Assembly (NCBI GenBank): GCA_965229645.1
Contig: OZ245893.1
Location: 3,190,999 to 3,254,998 of the forward strand
Length of the DNA stretch: 64,000 nt
Direction: 5' to 3'
Source of the DNA: CAXQZM01 sp965229645
GTDB taxonomy: Bacteria > Pseudomonadota > Alphaproteobacteria > UBA7985
Below are positions 36,001-51,000 of the stretch, one piece after another. The notes below the pieces were generated by a model. That model ran no database searches. It saw only the letters and a list, made by a program, of their open reading frames with translations, and was not told where the DNA came from. Both the position numbers and the translations under genes were made by a program. Every line of letters begins with the position of its first letter. Positions within the stretch are counted from its first letter, which is position 1.

Positions 36001-39000
36001 TCCGCAATGCAACCGCATTCAATCAGGACATCGGCGGTTGGGACACAGGCAAGGTCACCAACATGACGTACATGTTCCAGAACGCCGTCGCCTTCGACCA
36101 GGATCTGTCGGCATGGAACGTCGAGCACATTGAATCTGAACCGAATAATTTCTTCTATGGCCTTACCGAGGGCTGGGTCCTAGATTTCAAACGCCATCCC
36201 CAATGGGGCGATCCTGTGATCTATACGTGCTACTTCCAAAGTGAAAAGTACCCAGACGGAACCGATCATGATGGATCGTACTTGGGCCGGGTCGCGCCGT
36301 GCGAGGGTCTGCTGGTCATCAGCCAGTCCGATTTCGAAGGGACTGGATATAGAGGGGATAAGAGCTACGACTTTGACAAAGGTCGCGGCACCTACGAGAT
36401 GCGCGATTGGTACACGGGCAACATCACGAGCATGTATTCCTATTTCCGAAACTCAAACCTTAGCGATGGCAGCGATGGGGACTCTGATATCACGGGCTGG
36501 GATACCTCCAACGTCGAAAATATGAACCTGCTATTTTTCTCCGCAACCAAATTCAATCAGGACATCGGCGCGTGGGATACGTCGAGCGTAACAAGCATGA
36601 GTCAGATGTTTCAAGCTGCCTATGACTTCAACCAGGACATAAGTTACGATCCCGACACCAATGCATGGAATACGTCAAATGTGACCAACATGTCTTCAAT
36701 GATACGCGAAGCCGATTCCTTCAATCAAGATATCGGCAATTGGGATACATCCTCGGTTCTTTACATGGACTATATGTTCTATCACTCCGATCTGTTCAAT
36801 CAAGACATAGGCGATTGGGACACGTCCAACGTTCTCAGAATGTACGGCATGTTCAGGGACGCCAAGGCGTTCAACCAAGACATAGGGGACTGGGATACCT
36901 CGTCGGTGGACAGCATGTACTACATGTTTGACGGCGCGACCGCTTTCAACCAGGACATCGGGCGCTGGGATACGGGCAAGGTCACCAACATGACGTACAT
37001 GTTCCAGAACGCCGTCGCCTTCGACCAGGATCTGTCGGCATGGAACGTCGAGCACATTGAATCTGAACCCTCCAATTTCTTCAACGGCCTCACCGAGGGG
37101 TGGGTCTTAGATTTCAAACGCCATCCCCAGTGGGGCGACCCCGTTCTCTATACCTGTTACTTCCAAAGCGGCACCTACCCTGACGGCACAACGCACAACG
37201 GTTCCTACTTGGGCAGAGTTGCCCCTTGCGAGGGCATGCTGGTCATCACCCAAAGCGACTTCGACGCCGCGGGATACAGGGGAAACAAAAGTTACGACCA
37301 CGACAAGGATCGCGGAACCTACGCGCTGAGTGATTGGTACACGGGCAATATTACGAACATGTATCAGTTTTTCCAAAATTCCGCGATCAGCGACGGGAGC
37401 GATGGTGACTCTGATATCACAGGCTGGGATACCTCAAACGTCGAAAATATGGGTCTCCTGTTCTATTATGCTGACTCTTTTAACCAGGACATTAGCGGTT
37501 GGAACACGTCAAACGTTAACGCAATGAATGCTATGTTCATGGGGGCGGCAAATTTTGATCAAAATATTGGGAACTGGGACACCTCAGGTGTTACGACCAT
37601 GACCCAAATGTTCCAAGACGCCCCGACGTTCAATCAGGATATAGGCAATTGGGATACGTCAGCGGCCATAAGCATTAACCGCATGTTTCGGAACGCACAG
37701 GCGTTCGATCAAGATATAGGTGACTGGAATACCGCATCCGCGACAAACATGAGTTACATGTTTTTTGGCGCGACAGAGTTCAACCAAGATATAGGCGACT
37801 GGGATACCTCGTCGGTTACAAACATGTCTTACATGTTCCGCGACGCGACCGCCTTCAACCAGTATATAGGCGACTGGGACACGGCGGCCGTCACCAACAT
37901 GACCTACATGTTCCAAAACGCCACGGCCTTTGATCAGAATATATTCTGGTGGAACGTTGAACAGATTAAGTCCGAACCCACGGGGTTTTTCTCTGGCCTA
38001 ACCTCTGGCTGGGTCTTGGACACAAATCGTCATCCGCAGTGGGGCGTGCCCTATACGTGCGCATTTGTATCGGGCTATACGGACACCTTCCTGGGCCGGC
38101 CCCTGACGTGTCGCGGCAAACTCGTCATCAATCAGACCGATTTCTCTGATCGGGGCAACAGCAACGACTACAGTCACACCTTGAGCGGCGTCGCTTACAG
38201 CCTCGACCACTGGTACACGGCCAACATCACGGACATGTCCGAGTTCTTCAAAGACCATACGGGCGCCATCGCCGACATTCGCGCCTGGGATACGTCCAAG
38301 GTCACCAACATGAGCGGCATGTTCCACGGGGCGACGGGCTTCAACCAAGACATCGGGACCGACAATCAAGGCCTCGGAACCGAGGCAGGCGCCAAAATTT
38401 GGAACACCGCCGCCGTCACCGACATGTCGTTCATGTTCTCTGGCGCGACCAGTTTCAACCAAGACATCGGCTCTTGGGATACGTCGGCGGTGACAACGAT
38501 GGCGGAGATGTTCTCCAACGCGCGCGTCTTCAACCAAGACATCACCCAGTGGAACACCTCTGCCGTCACCAATATGCGCGGCCTGTTCCATGAGGCCGAC
38601 GTCTTCAACCAAGACATCGGGACCGACGCAGAAAACGGATCCTGGAACACGGCGAAGGTCACCGACATGAGTTACGCCTTCGACGGGGCCGACGTCTTTG
38701 ACGGCCCGATTGGGTCTTGGGATACGGGGGCCGTCACGACCATGGCCTACATATTCAGAGATGCCGCCGCCTTCAATCAAGATATTGGGTCTTGGAACAC
38801 GGCAAACGTGGTAGAAATGGACGCCATGTTTGCAGACGCGACGTCCTTCGGTCAGGACTTGATCTGGTGGGACGTGAGCAACTTCGACGCCGAGCCCGAG
38901 GACTTCGATACGGGCGCGGACGCTTGGTTGCACGAGGACAAACCGCTTTGGGGCTTCAACGGCCTCGATCTGGCGGGCTCGACCGTCGCGGCGGCCCCCA

Positions 39001-42000
39001 CAAGCGTGCTGGCCGATGGCATCGACGCCACCACCCTGACGGCCACGGCGCGGGATCGCGACGGCGCGCAAATTCCGGGCCTGACCGCGACGTTCAGCAG
39101 CCATATGGACGAGGCGGGGACGCTGGTTCCGTTCGGGGACCTGGGCGAGGTTTCGGCGGATCAGGGCGATGGCACCTACACCGCCAGCCTGACCTCCGCG
39201 GCGACGGGCGATGCCCTGGTCTCCGCGAGCCTGAACGGCCACGCCTTGACGTCCGACGCGCAGACCGTCACCTTCATCCCGCCGCCCGCACTCGACGCAT
39301 CAACCGTTGCGATCAGCCCAACGGTGGACGAGGCCACGCCCGTTGCCGACGGGGTCGAGACCTTCACGGTGACGGTAACCTTGATCGACGCCGACGCCAT
39401 TCCCGTCACCAGCTACGACCCCGACAAGATCACGGGCCTGGTCACCGCCACCGCCGACGGCACCAGCGCCCTCGACGCGGCGACGCTGGAGACGCCCTTT
39501 GTCCAGACCCTCGATGCGCAAGACGCGCCGACAGGCATCTACACCGCCACCCTCAAGTCCACCCAATCGGGCGACCACTACGTGTGGATCAGCCTCAATG
39601 GCGCCGACATTACCCACAGCAGTAACGGCGCGGTGGCAACCTTCGTTGCAGGGCCCGCCGACGCGAGCAATTCGAACCTGACCTATAGCACCGAAAATCT
39701 GATTGCGGTCAGCCCGTCCTCGACGATCACCATGACGATCAAGGACGCCTACCAAAATCTGGTCACGGGTCTTGTCGCTGAGGACTTTACCTGGACCGTA
39801 ACCGACGAGGCCGATGTCACCATCGTAGGCGCGAGCCTTGCCGACTTCAGCGAGACCGAGGTAGGATCGGGCGTCTATACCGCCACCTTGACCACGGATT
39901 CAGGCGGCAACCATGTGGTGCGTATTTACGCCAAAACCCACGAGGTGACCCAGACCGAGACGCCGCTCACCATCCCCACGAGCGCCGCGCCCTGGGCGCC
40001 AACGGACCTGGTCGTCACCCAAGGCGACGGGCATCTGATCGCCGCCTGGACCGCCCCCGCCCATGACGGCGGCTCCGCCCTGCGCGACTACGAATACAGC
40101 CTGAATGGCGGGTTGGACTTCACCGCCATCGCCAGCACCGCAACCAGCTACCAGATCGACCTCTTGTCCAATGGTTTGAGCGTCGATGTGCAGGTGCGCG
40201 CGGTCAATACCGACGTCGGGGTCGGCGCCGCGAGCAACACCATCACGATCACACCCGCAGCGGCGGACACGGGCAGCCTCTACACCGGCGACACCTGCGT
40301 GCCGATCTTGGCGAGCGATCCCAATGTCACCCTAACGGGCAGCCCCGAGGCCAGCGACGCCGACGGGACTTACCTATGGTCGGGCGACCTGAGCTTCGCC
40401 TTCTCCTCGCCGCTCGATCTGGTCTTGGCACCCCATCCCAGCGCGACGGTTGCAAACTTTGAAACCGGCGCGACCTATGAGGTCAACGACGGCGCCGCCT
40501 GGGTCCAGACCCTCGGCAGCACCTCCATTACTTACAGCCTAGACGGCCCAACCCTGCGCGGCGCGCAAACGGACCAGGACGCGGCCAACGGCGCTTGGGG
40601 GCATTTCGATGCCGCGGGCGTATCGACGCTGACCCTCACATCGGGCGGCGGTGACAGCGATGCCTTCATCCTGTGCCGCATCCCCGAGGAACCCGAAGCG
40701 CCCACCGACCTGAGCGTCATCCCTGGCGACGGGCAACTAACCCTCTCTTGGGCCGCGCCCCTCGATGACGGTGGCCCCGACATCAGCACTTACAAATACA
40801 CCCTGGACGGCGGCGAGACCTACGCGGCTTTCGCCGACGCGGCGACCAGCCAAGTCGTCAGCATCGACAACGGCACCGCCCATAGCGTCGCGGTCCTCGC
40901 CAACAATAGCGTGGGGGATAGCGCCGTGTCCAACACGGTGGAGGTGCCGTCGGTCGCCTTGACCGCCGACGTCAGCGGCGCCGTCGCGGGGGCCTTTACC
41001 GTCACCGCGACCTTCTCCGCGCCCGTAACGGGTTTTGATCTGAACGATGTGGATCTTACGAACGCCAGCGCCGATGCCTTTACCCTGGCGGGTGAGCAAG
41101 CGACTGGCGCTGAAACAGGGCAGATCTACACCGACATTTACACCTTCGAAGTCACCCCGACGACGGAAGGCGAAGCGGTCCAGGTTGACATCGCTGCGCT
41201 CGCCGCCCTCAATGCCGATGGATGGGGCAATACCACGGCCCTACCGTTCGCAATCGTCTACGACACAACCGCGCCGACCGTGACCTTGGTCGCCGACCAG
41301 GCCGATGAAAACGCGGTGGTCACCTCTACCCCCTTCACGGTCACCGCGACTTTTTCAGAGCCCGTGTCGGGCCTTCAGGAAACCTCGATCAGCGTCACCA
41401 ACGCCGCCCTGACCGCCGACAGTCTTGCGACTGTGGCCGACAGCGACGGCACGGTCTATACCTTCACGGTGGTGCCGACCGCCGACGGCGCCATGACCGT
41501 GGACTTGGCTGCCGATGCGGCGCAGGACGTGGCGGGCAACACGAGCCTTGCCGCCGCGCAACTCGCGCTGATCTACGATACGGGCGCGCCGACGGTGGCC
41601 CTGACCACCGACGCCGCCGATGATGCGGGGGTTGTCACCTCCTCGCCCTTCACGGTGACCGCGACTTTCGCCGAAACGGTGACGGACCTTGACCAAGCGT
41701 CGATCAGCGTCGGCAATGGCCTTGTGACCGCGGACAGTCTCAGCGCGGTGGCCGACAGCAACGGCATGGTTTATACCTTCACGGTAGAGCCGACCGCCGA
41801 CGGCGCGGTGACGGTGGACCTGGCGGCGGCGGCCGCCCAAGATTTGGCGGGGAACGCCAGTCTGGCCGCGCCGCAACTCGCGCTGGTTTACGATACGGTC
41901 GTGCCCACGCTTGCGCTGACCTCGAGCGACGCCGATGAACGCGGCGTTGTCACCGCCTCGCCCTTCACGGTCACCGCGACCTTCTCCGAGACGGTGACGG

Positions 42001-45000
42001 ACCTTGACGAAGCGTCGATCAGCGTCGGCAATGGCCTTGTGACCGCGGAGAGCTTGACGTTGGTCGCTGATACGGACGGTAAGGTCTATACCTTCACGGT
42101 AGAGCCGACCGCCGACGGCGCGGTGACGGTGGACCTGGCGGCGGCGGCGGCCCAAGACCTAGCGGGCAACGACAATACAGCCGCTCCGCAGTTCACGGTG
42201 ATCTACGATACGGGCGCACCGACGGTGGCCTTGACGTCGGGTGATGCCAACGAAAACGGCGTCGTCAGCGCCGCTTTCACGGTCACCGCGACCTTCTCGG
42301 AGACGGTGACGAACCTGGACGAAGACTTCATCGCCGTAGGCAACGCCACTTTGACCGCCGACAGCCTTGCGCCCGTGGCGGACACCGACGGCAAAGTCTA
42401 TACCTTTACGGTAGAGCCCACATCCGACGGCACGGTGACGGTGGACTTGGCGGCGGCGGCGGCCCAAGATCTGGCGGGCAATGGCAATGCGGCCGCACCG
42501 CAGTTCACGGTGATCTACGATACGGGCGCGCCGACGGTGGCCTTGTCGTCGAGCGACGCGGACGAAAACGGCGTTGTCACCGCTGCCTTCACGGTCACCG
42601 CGACCTTCTCAGAGACGGTGACGGACCTCGACGAAAGCACCATAGGCCTTGGCAACGCCACCTTGACCGCCAACAGTCTTGCCCCCGTCGCGGACAGCGA
42701 CGGCAAGGCCTATACCTTCACTGTGGAGCCCACATCCGACGGCACGGTGACGGTGGACTTGGCGGCGGCGGCGGCGCAAGACCTGGCGGGCAATGACAGC
42801 CTTGTCGCGGCGCAGCTTGTGCTGATCTACGACACGGGCGCGCCGACGGTGACCTTGAGCAGAGGCGAGGACGCCGGCGATGTTGTCACTGCCGCCTTCA
42901 CGGTTACTGCGACCTTCTCGGAGACGGTGACGGGCCTTGAGGAAAGTTCGATCATCCTCGGCAATGCGACTTTGACCTCGGGCAGCCTTGCCACCGTGTC
43001 CAACACCGACGGCACGACCTACATTTTCAACGTTGCGCCCATCTCCGACGGCTTGGTGACGGTGGACTTGGCGGCGGCGGCGGCGCAAGACCTGGCAGGC
43101 AATGGCAATGAGGCCGCCCCGCAGTTCTCGCTTGTCTACGATACGGGCGCGCCGACGGTGACCCTAAGCACGGGCGATGTCATAGGCGGCGTCGTCACCG
43201 CTGCCTTCACGGTCACCGCGACCTTCTCAGAGACCGTAACGGGCCTCGAGGAAAGTGCAATCAGCGTCGGCAATGGTGCGGTAACGGCGGGCAGCCTGGC
43301 CGCGGTCGCCGACACCGACGGCACGGCCTACACCTTCGTCGTTGCGCCTGCCGCTGACGGGTCGGTGACGGTGGACTTGGCGGCGGCGGCGGCGCAAGAC
43401 TTGGCGGGCAATGACAATAGCGCCGCTGCGCAGTTCTCGACCGTCTACGATACGGGGGCACCAACGCTGACCCTCATGTCGAGCGACGCGGACGCGGACG
43501 GCGTTGTGACCTCCTCTCCCTTCATGGTCACCGCGACCTTCTCAGAGACCGCACAGAACTTTGGTGAGAGTTCGATTGGCCTTGGCAATGCGACCTTGAC
43601 CGCTGGCTCGCTCGCACCCGTGGCGGACAGCGACGGCAAGATCTATACCTTCGCAGTTGTGCCCACATCCGACGGCGCGGTGACGGTGGACGTGGCGGCG
43701 GCGGCGGCGCAAGACTTGGCGGGCAACGACAGTGATGCGGCCGCGCAGCTCGTGCTTGTCTTTGACACGGGCGCGCCGACGGTGACCTTGACGTCGAACG
43801 ACGCGGACGAAGCGGGGGTTGTCGGGTCGGCCTTCACGGTCACGGCGACTTTCTCCGAAACCGTGACCGACCTTGAGGAAGGGTCGATCAGCCTCGCCAA
43901 TGCGACCTTGACCGCTGGGTCACTCGCGCCCGTGGCGAACACCGATGGCAAAGTCTATACCTTCACCGCCGTGCCCACATCCGACGGTTTGGTGACGGTG
44001 GACTTGGCGGCAGCGGCGGCCCAAGACTTGGCGGGCAATGCCAGCACCGCCGCTGCGCAGTACGCCGTCGTTTACGATACGGGCGCGCCGACGGTCGCCC
44101 TGACCTCGATCGACGCCGATGAAAACGGCCTTGTTACCTCCTCTCCCTTTACGGTGACGGCGACCTTCTCTGAGACCGTGACGGGCCTTGAGGAAAGTTC
44201 CATCAGCGTCGGCAACGGTGCGGTGACGGCGGGCAGCCTGACCGCGGTGGCCGATACCGATGGCAAGACCTATACCTTCAAGGTTGTGCCGACATCGGAC
44301 GGCGAAGTGACGGTGGACCTGGCCGCGGCGGCGGCCCAAGACCTGGCAGGCAATGACAATGCGGCTGCCCCGCAACTCGCGGTCATCTACGATACGGGCG
44401 CGCCGACGGTGATCTTGACGTCGAGCGACCCCAACGATGCGGGCGTCGTCGCCGCCGCGTTCACGGTCACGGCGACCTTCTCCGAGACTGTGACGGGCCT
44501 TGAGGAAAGTTCCATCAGCGTCGGCAATGGCACCTTGACCGCCGACAGTCTTGCTCCCGTGGCGGACACCGACGGCAAGATCTACACCTTCACAGTTGTG
44601 CCGACCTCCGACGGCCTGGTGGCGGTGGACTTGGCAGCTGCCGCGGCCCAGGACCTGGCGGGCAATGCTAGCGCCGCCGCGGCGCAGCTCGCGGTCGTCT
44701 ACGATACAGGTGCGCCGACCGTGATCTTGAGCGCGGCAGACGCCCTTGTCACCGCCGCCTTCACGGTCACGGCAACCTTCTCCGAGACCGTGACGGGCCT
44801 TGAGGAAAATTCCATCAGCCTGGGCAACGCGACTTTGACGGCGGGCAGCCTGACGGCGGCTGCCGACAGCGACGGCAAGGTCTATAGCTTCACGGTCGTC
44901 CCCGTATCCGACGGCGCGGTGACGGTCGATTTGGCCGCCGCCGCAGCCCAAGACCTGGCGGGCAACGCTAGTGTCGCCGCTGCGCAGCTCTCAGTTGTGT

Positions 45001-48000
45001 ACGATACGGGTGCGCCGACGGTGGTCTTGACCTCGGATGACGCGAGCGATGCGGGGGTTGTCGCCGCCGCCTTCACGGTCACGGCGACCTTCTCCGAGAC
45101 GGTAACGGGTCTTGAGGAAAGCGCGATCAGCCTTGGCAATGCGACCTTGACCACTGGCTCGCTCGCGTCGGTGTCCGACACCGACGGCAAGGCCTATACC
45201 TTCACGGTTGTGCCGACCTCCGACGGCGCGGTGACGGTGGATTTGGCGGCAGCAGCGGCGCAGGACTTGGCGGGCCAAGACAGCGCCGCCGCCGCGCAAT
45301 ACGCGGTCGTCTACGATACGGGCGCGCCGACGGTGGTCTTGAGTACCGACGATGAGGACGGCGTTGTGACCTCCTCTTCGTTCACGGTCACGGCGACCTT
45401 CTCCGAGACGGTGACGGGCCTCGAGGAAAGCTCGATCAGCGTCGGCAATGGCACCTTGACGGCGGGCAGCCTTGCGCCCGTGGCCGACAGCGATGGCCAG
45501 ATCTATACCTTCGCGGTGGCACCTGCCTCCGACGGCGCGGTGACGATTGACCTGGCGGGCAGCGCCGCCATGGACCTCGCGGGCAATGCCAGTACCGCCG
45601 CGGCGCAGGTGTCGGTCGTCTACGATACGGGCGCGCCGTTGCTCACCTTGACCTCAGGGGACGCCGATCAGGACGGCGTCGTCGCATCTTCTCCGTTCAC
45701 GGTCACCGCGACCTTCTCGGAGACGGTGACGGGTCTTGAGGAAAGTTCGATCAGCCTTGGCAACGCCACCTTGACGGCGGGCAGCCTTGCGCCCGTGGCC
45801 GACAGCGACGGCAAGGTCTATACCTTCAGCCTTGTACCCACGTCCGACGGCGCGGTGACGGTGGACGTGGCGGCGGCAGCAGCCCAAGACTTGGCGGGCA
45901 ATGACAGCAGTGCTGCGGCGCAGTTGTCGCTTGTCTACGATACGGGCGCGCCGACGGTGGTCTTGAGTACGGTTGACGCAGATGAGGACGGCCTAGTCGC
46001 TGGCGCGTTCACGGTGACGGTGACTTTCTCGGAAACAGTGACAGGCCTAGAGGAAAGTTCGATCAGCCTGGGCAACGCGACCCTGACGACGGGCAGCCTG
46101 ACCGCTGTGGTCGACACTGACGGCAAGGTCTATACCTTCACGGGTGTGCCGACCTCCGACGGCGCGGTGACGGTCGATCTGGCCGCCGCCGCAGCGCAAG
46201 ACCTGGCGGGCAACGATAGCGACGCTGCCGCGCAGTTGTCGCTTGTCTACGATACGGGCGCGCCGACGGTCGCTTTGACATCGACCGACGCCGATGAAAA
46301 CGGCGTTGTCACCTCGTCCCCATTCACGGTGACGGCGACCTTCTCCGAAACGGTGACCGACCTCACGGAAAGTTCGATCAGCCTTAGCAATGCGACCCTG
46401 ACGGCGGGCAGCTTGACGGCAGTCGCAGACAGCAACGGCAAGGCCTACACCTTCGTAGGTGTGCCGACCTCCGACGGCGCAGTCACGGTGGACTTGGCAG
46501 CGGCTGCGGCCCAAGACTTGGCGGGCAACGCCAGCGCCGCCGCGCAACTCGCGGTGATCTACGACACGGGCGCGCCGACGGTTGTTTTGACGTCAAGCGA
46601 CCCCAATGATGAGGGCGTCGTCGCCGCCGCGTTCACGGTCACCGCGACCTTCTCCGAAACCGTGACGGGCCTTGAGGAAAGTTCAATCAGCGTCGGCAAC
46701 GGCACCTTGACTGCGGGCAGCTTGGCGGTGGTGGCCGACACTGACGACAGCGCTTATACCTTCACAGTCGTGCCGACCTCCGACGGCGAAGTGACGGTGG
46801 ACTTGGCAACTGCTGCGGCCCAAGACCTGGCGGGCAATGCTAACGCCGCTGCCGCGTCGCTATCGGTTGTCTACGATACGGGCGCGCCGACCGTGATCTT
46901 GAGCGCGGCAGACGCCCTGGACGGCCTCGTCACCGCCGCCTTCACGGTCACGGCGACCTTCTCCGAGACCGTGACAGGCCTCGAGGAAAGTTCGATCAGC
47001 CTGGGCAACGCCACCTTGACGGCGGGCAGCCTGACTGGGGTGGCCGACACCGACGGCAAGGTCTATACCTTCACGGTTGTGCCTGTGGCCGACGGCGCGG
47101 TGACGGTCGATCTGGCGGGCAGTGCCGCCGAAGACTTAGCGGGCAATGACAGCGCCGTCGCCGCGCAACTCGCGGTCGTCTACGATACGGGCGCGCCGAC
47201 GGTGGTCTTGTCCTCGGGGGATGCGAACGACGACGGGGTTGTCGCCGCCGCCTTCACGGTCACGGCGACCTTCTCCGAGACGGTAACGGGTCTTGAGGAA
47301 AGCGCGATCAGCCTTGGCAATGCGACCTTGACTGCGGGCTCGCTCGCGTCGGTGTCCAACACCGATGGCAAGGTCTATACCTTCACGGTTGTGCCGACCG
47401 CCGACGGTGCGGTGACGGTGGACTTGGCGGCGGCAGCGGCACAGGACTTGGCGGGCAAAGAGAGCGCCGCCGCCGCGCAATACGCGGTCGTCTACGATAC
47501 GGGTGCGCCGACGGTGGTCTTGAGTACAAATGACGCCAATGAGGACGGCGTTGTAACCTCGTCTTCGTTCACGGTCACGGCGACCTTCTCCGAAACCGTG
47601 ACGGGTCTTGATGAAAGCGCAATCAGCGTCGGCAATGGCACCTTGACGGCGGGCAGCTTGACGGCGGTGGCCGACAGCGACGGCCAGGTCTATACCTTCA
47701 CGGTGGCACCTGCCTCCGACGGCGCGGTGACGATTGACCTAGCAGGCAGCGCCGCCGTCGATCTCGCGGGCAATGCCAGTACCGCCGCGGCGCAGGCGTC
47801 GGTCGTCTACGATACGGGCGCGCCGTCGCTCACCTTGACCTCAGGGGACGCCGATCAGGACGGTGTCGTCGCATCTTCTCCCTTCACGGTCACCGCGACC
47901 TTCTCGGAGACGGTGACGGGTCTTGAGGAAAATTCGATCAGCCTTGGCAACGCCACCTTGACGGCGGGCAGCCTTGCGACCGTGGCCGACAGCGACGGCA

Positions 48001-51000
48001 AGGTCTATACCTTCGTGGCTGTGCCCGCATCCGACGGCGCGGTGACGGTGGACGTGGCGGCGGCGGCGGCCCAAGACTTGGCGGGCAACGATAGTGACGC
48101 TGCCGCACAGTTGTCGCTGGTCTACGATACGGGCGCACCGACGGTGGTCTTGAGTACGGTTGACGCGGATGAGGACGGCCTAGTCGCTGGCGCGTTCACG
48201 GTGATGGCGACCTTCTCCGAAACCGTGACGGGCCTCGAGGAAAGTGCCATCAGCCTGGGCAACGCCACCTTGACGGCGGGCAGCCTGACCGCAGTGGCCG
48301 ACAGCGACGGCAAGGTCTATACCTTCGTGGCTGTGCCGACTTCCGACGGCGCGGTGACGGTGGACTTGGCAGCGGCTGCGGCCCAAGACTTGGCGGGCAA
48401 CGACAGCGGCGCTGCCGAGCAGTTGTCGCTTGTCTACGATACGGGCGCGCCGACGGTCGCTTTGACATCGACCGACGCCGATGAAAACGGCGTTGTCACC
48501 TCGTCCCCGTTCACGGTCACGGCGACCTTCTCCGAAACCGTGACAGGTCTTGCGGAAAGTTCGATCAGCCTGGGCAATGCGACCCTGACCGTGGGCAGCT
48601 TGACGGCGGCCGCCGACAGCGATGGCAAGGCCTACACCTTCGTGGTTGTGCCGACCTCCGACGGCGCGGTGACGGTGGACTTGGCAGCGGCGGCGGCCCA
48701 AGACCTGGCGGGCAACGATAGTGGCGCCGCCGCGCAGCTGTCGCTTGTCTACGATACGGGCGCGCCGACGGTTGCTCTGACGTCGACCGATGCCAATGAA
48801 AACGGTGTTGTCACCTCGTCCCCGTTCACGGTGACGGCAACCTTCTCCGAAACCGTGACGGGCCTTGAGGAAAGTTCAATCAGCGTTGGCAACGGCACCT
48901 TGACCGCAGGCAGCCTTGCGCCCGTGGCGGACACGGACGGCAAGATCTACACCTTCGCTATTGTGCCGACCTCCGACGGCGAAGTGACGGTGGACTTGGC
49001 GGGCAGCGCCGCCCAAGACCTGGCGGGCAACGCCAGCGCCGCCGCCGCGCAACTCGCGCTCGTCTACGATACGGGCGCGCCGACGGTGGTCTTGAGTACA
49101 AATGACGCGGATGAGGACGGCGTCGTCACATCTCCTGCGTTCACGGTCACGGCGACCTTCTCCGAAACCGTGACGGGCCTGGAGGAAAGTTCGATCAGCC
49201 TGGGCAACGCGACCTTGACGGCGGGCAGCCTGACCGCGGTGGCCGACACCGACGGCAAGGTCTATACCTTCGTGGTTGCGCCGACCGCCGACGGCGCGGT
49301 GACGGTGGATTTGGCCGCCGCAGCGGCCCAAGACCTGGCGGGCAACGATAGCGACGCCGCCGCGCAGGTCGCGCTGGTCTACGATACGGGCGCGCCGACA
49401 CTCGTGTTGACGACAGGTGATGCCGATGAGGACGGCGTCGTCACATCGTCTTCGTTCACGGTCACGGCGACCTTCTCCGAGACGGTGACGGGCCTCGAGG
49501 AAAGCTCGATCAGCCTTGGCAACGGCATCCTGATGGCGGGCAGCTTGACGGCGGCCGCAGATGCAGACGGCAAGGTCTATACCTTCACGGTCACCCCTCT
49601 AAGCGACGGCGCGGTGACGGTGGACTTGGCCGACGCTGCCGCCCAGGACCTGGCGGGCAACAACAATAGCGCCGCCGCGCAACTTGCGGTCGTCTACGAT
49701 ACGGGCGCGCCGACGGTGACCTTGAGTACCGACGATGATCTAAGCGGTGTTGTCACCGCCGCGTTCACGGTTACCGCGACTTTCTCCGAGACCGTGACGG
49801 GCCTTGCGCAAGGGTCGATCAGCCTTGGCAACGCCACCTTGACCGCCGACAGTTTTGCGGCGGTGTCGGGCTCAGATGGCAAAGCCTATACCTTCGCGGT
49901 AGAACCTGCATCTGACGGGGCGGTGACGGTTGATTTGGCGGCAGCAGCGGCCCAAGACCTGGCGGGCAACGACAGTAGCGCCGCCACGCAACTCGCGGTC
50001 GTCTACGACACGGGCGCGCCGACGGTGACCTTGAGTACGGGTGACGCGGATGAGGACGGCGTCGTCACATCGCCTGCGTTCACGGTCACGGCCACCTTCT
50101 CCGAAACGGTAACGGGCCTTGCGGAAAGTTCCATCAGCCTTGGCAATGCCACCTTGACGGCGGGCAGCCTTGCGCCCGTGGCCGACCGCGATGGCAAGGT
50201 CTATACCTTCGCGGTAGAACCTGCATCTGACGGGGCGGTGACGGTTGATTTGGCGGCAGCAGCGGCCCAAGACCTGGCGGGCAACGACAACGCGGCGGCG
50301 TCCCAGTTCTCGGTCGTCTACGACACGGGCGCGCCGACGGTAACCTTGACGTCGAGTGACGCGGATGAGGACGGCGTTGTCGCTGGCGCGTTCACGGTCA
50401 CCGCGACCTTCTCGGAGACGGTAACCGACCTTGGGGAGGGTTCGATCAGCCTGGGCAATGCGACCTTGACCGCAGGGTCGCTCGCGCCCGTGGCCGACAG
50501 CGATGGCAAGGTCTATACCTTCGCGGTTGTGCCCACATCCGACGGCGCGGTGACGGTGGACTTGGCGGCGGGCGCGGCCCAAGACCTGGCGGGCAACGGT
50601 AGCGACGCTGCCGCGCAGTTGTCGCTTGTCTACGATACGGGCGCGCCGACGGTCGCTTTGACATCGACCGACGCCGATGAAAACGGCGTTGTCACGTCCT
50701 CTGCGTTCACGGTGACGGCAACCTTCTCCGAAACCGTGACAGGCCTGGAGGAAAGGTCGATCAGCCTGGGCAATGCGACCCTGACGGCGGGCAGTCTTGC
50801 GCCCGTGGCGGACACCGACGGCAAGACCTACACATTCACGGTTGTGCCGACCTCCGACGGCGCGGTGACGGTGGACTTGGCAGCGGCGGCGGCCCAAGAC
50901 CTGGCGGGTAACGACAGCAGCGCTGCCGCGCAGCTCGCGCTTGTCTACGATACGGGCGCGCCGACGGTTGCTCTGACATCGACCGATGCCAATGCGGACG

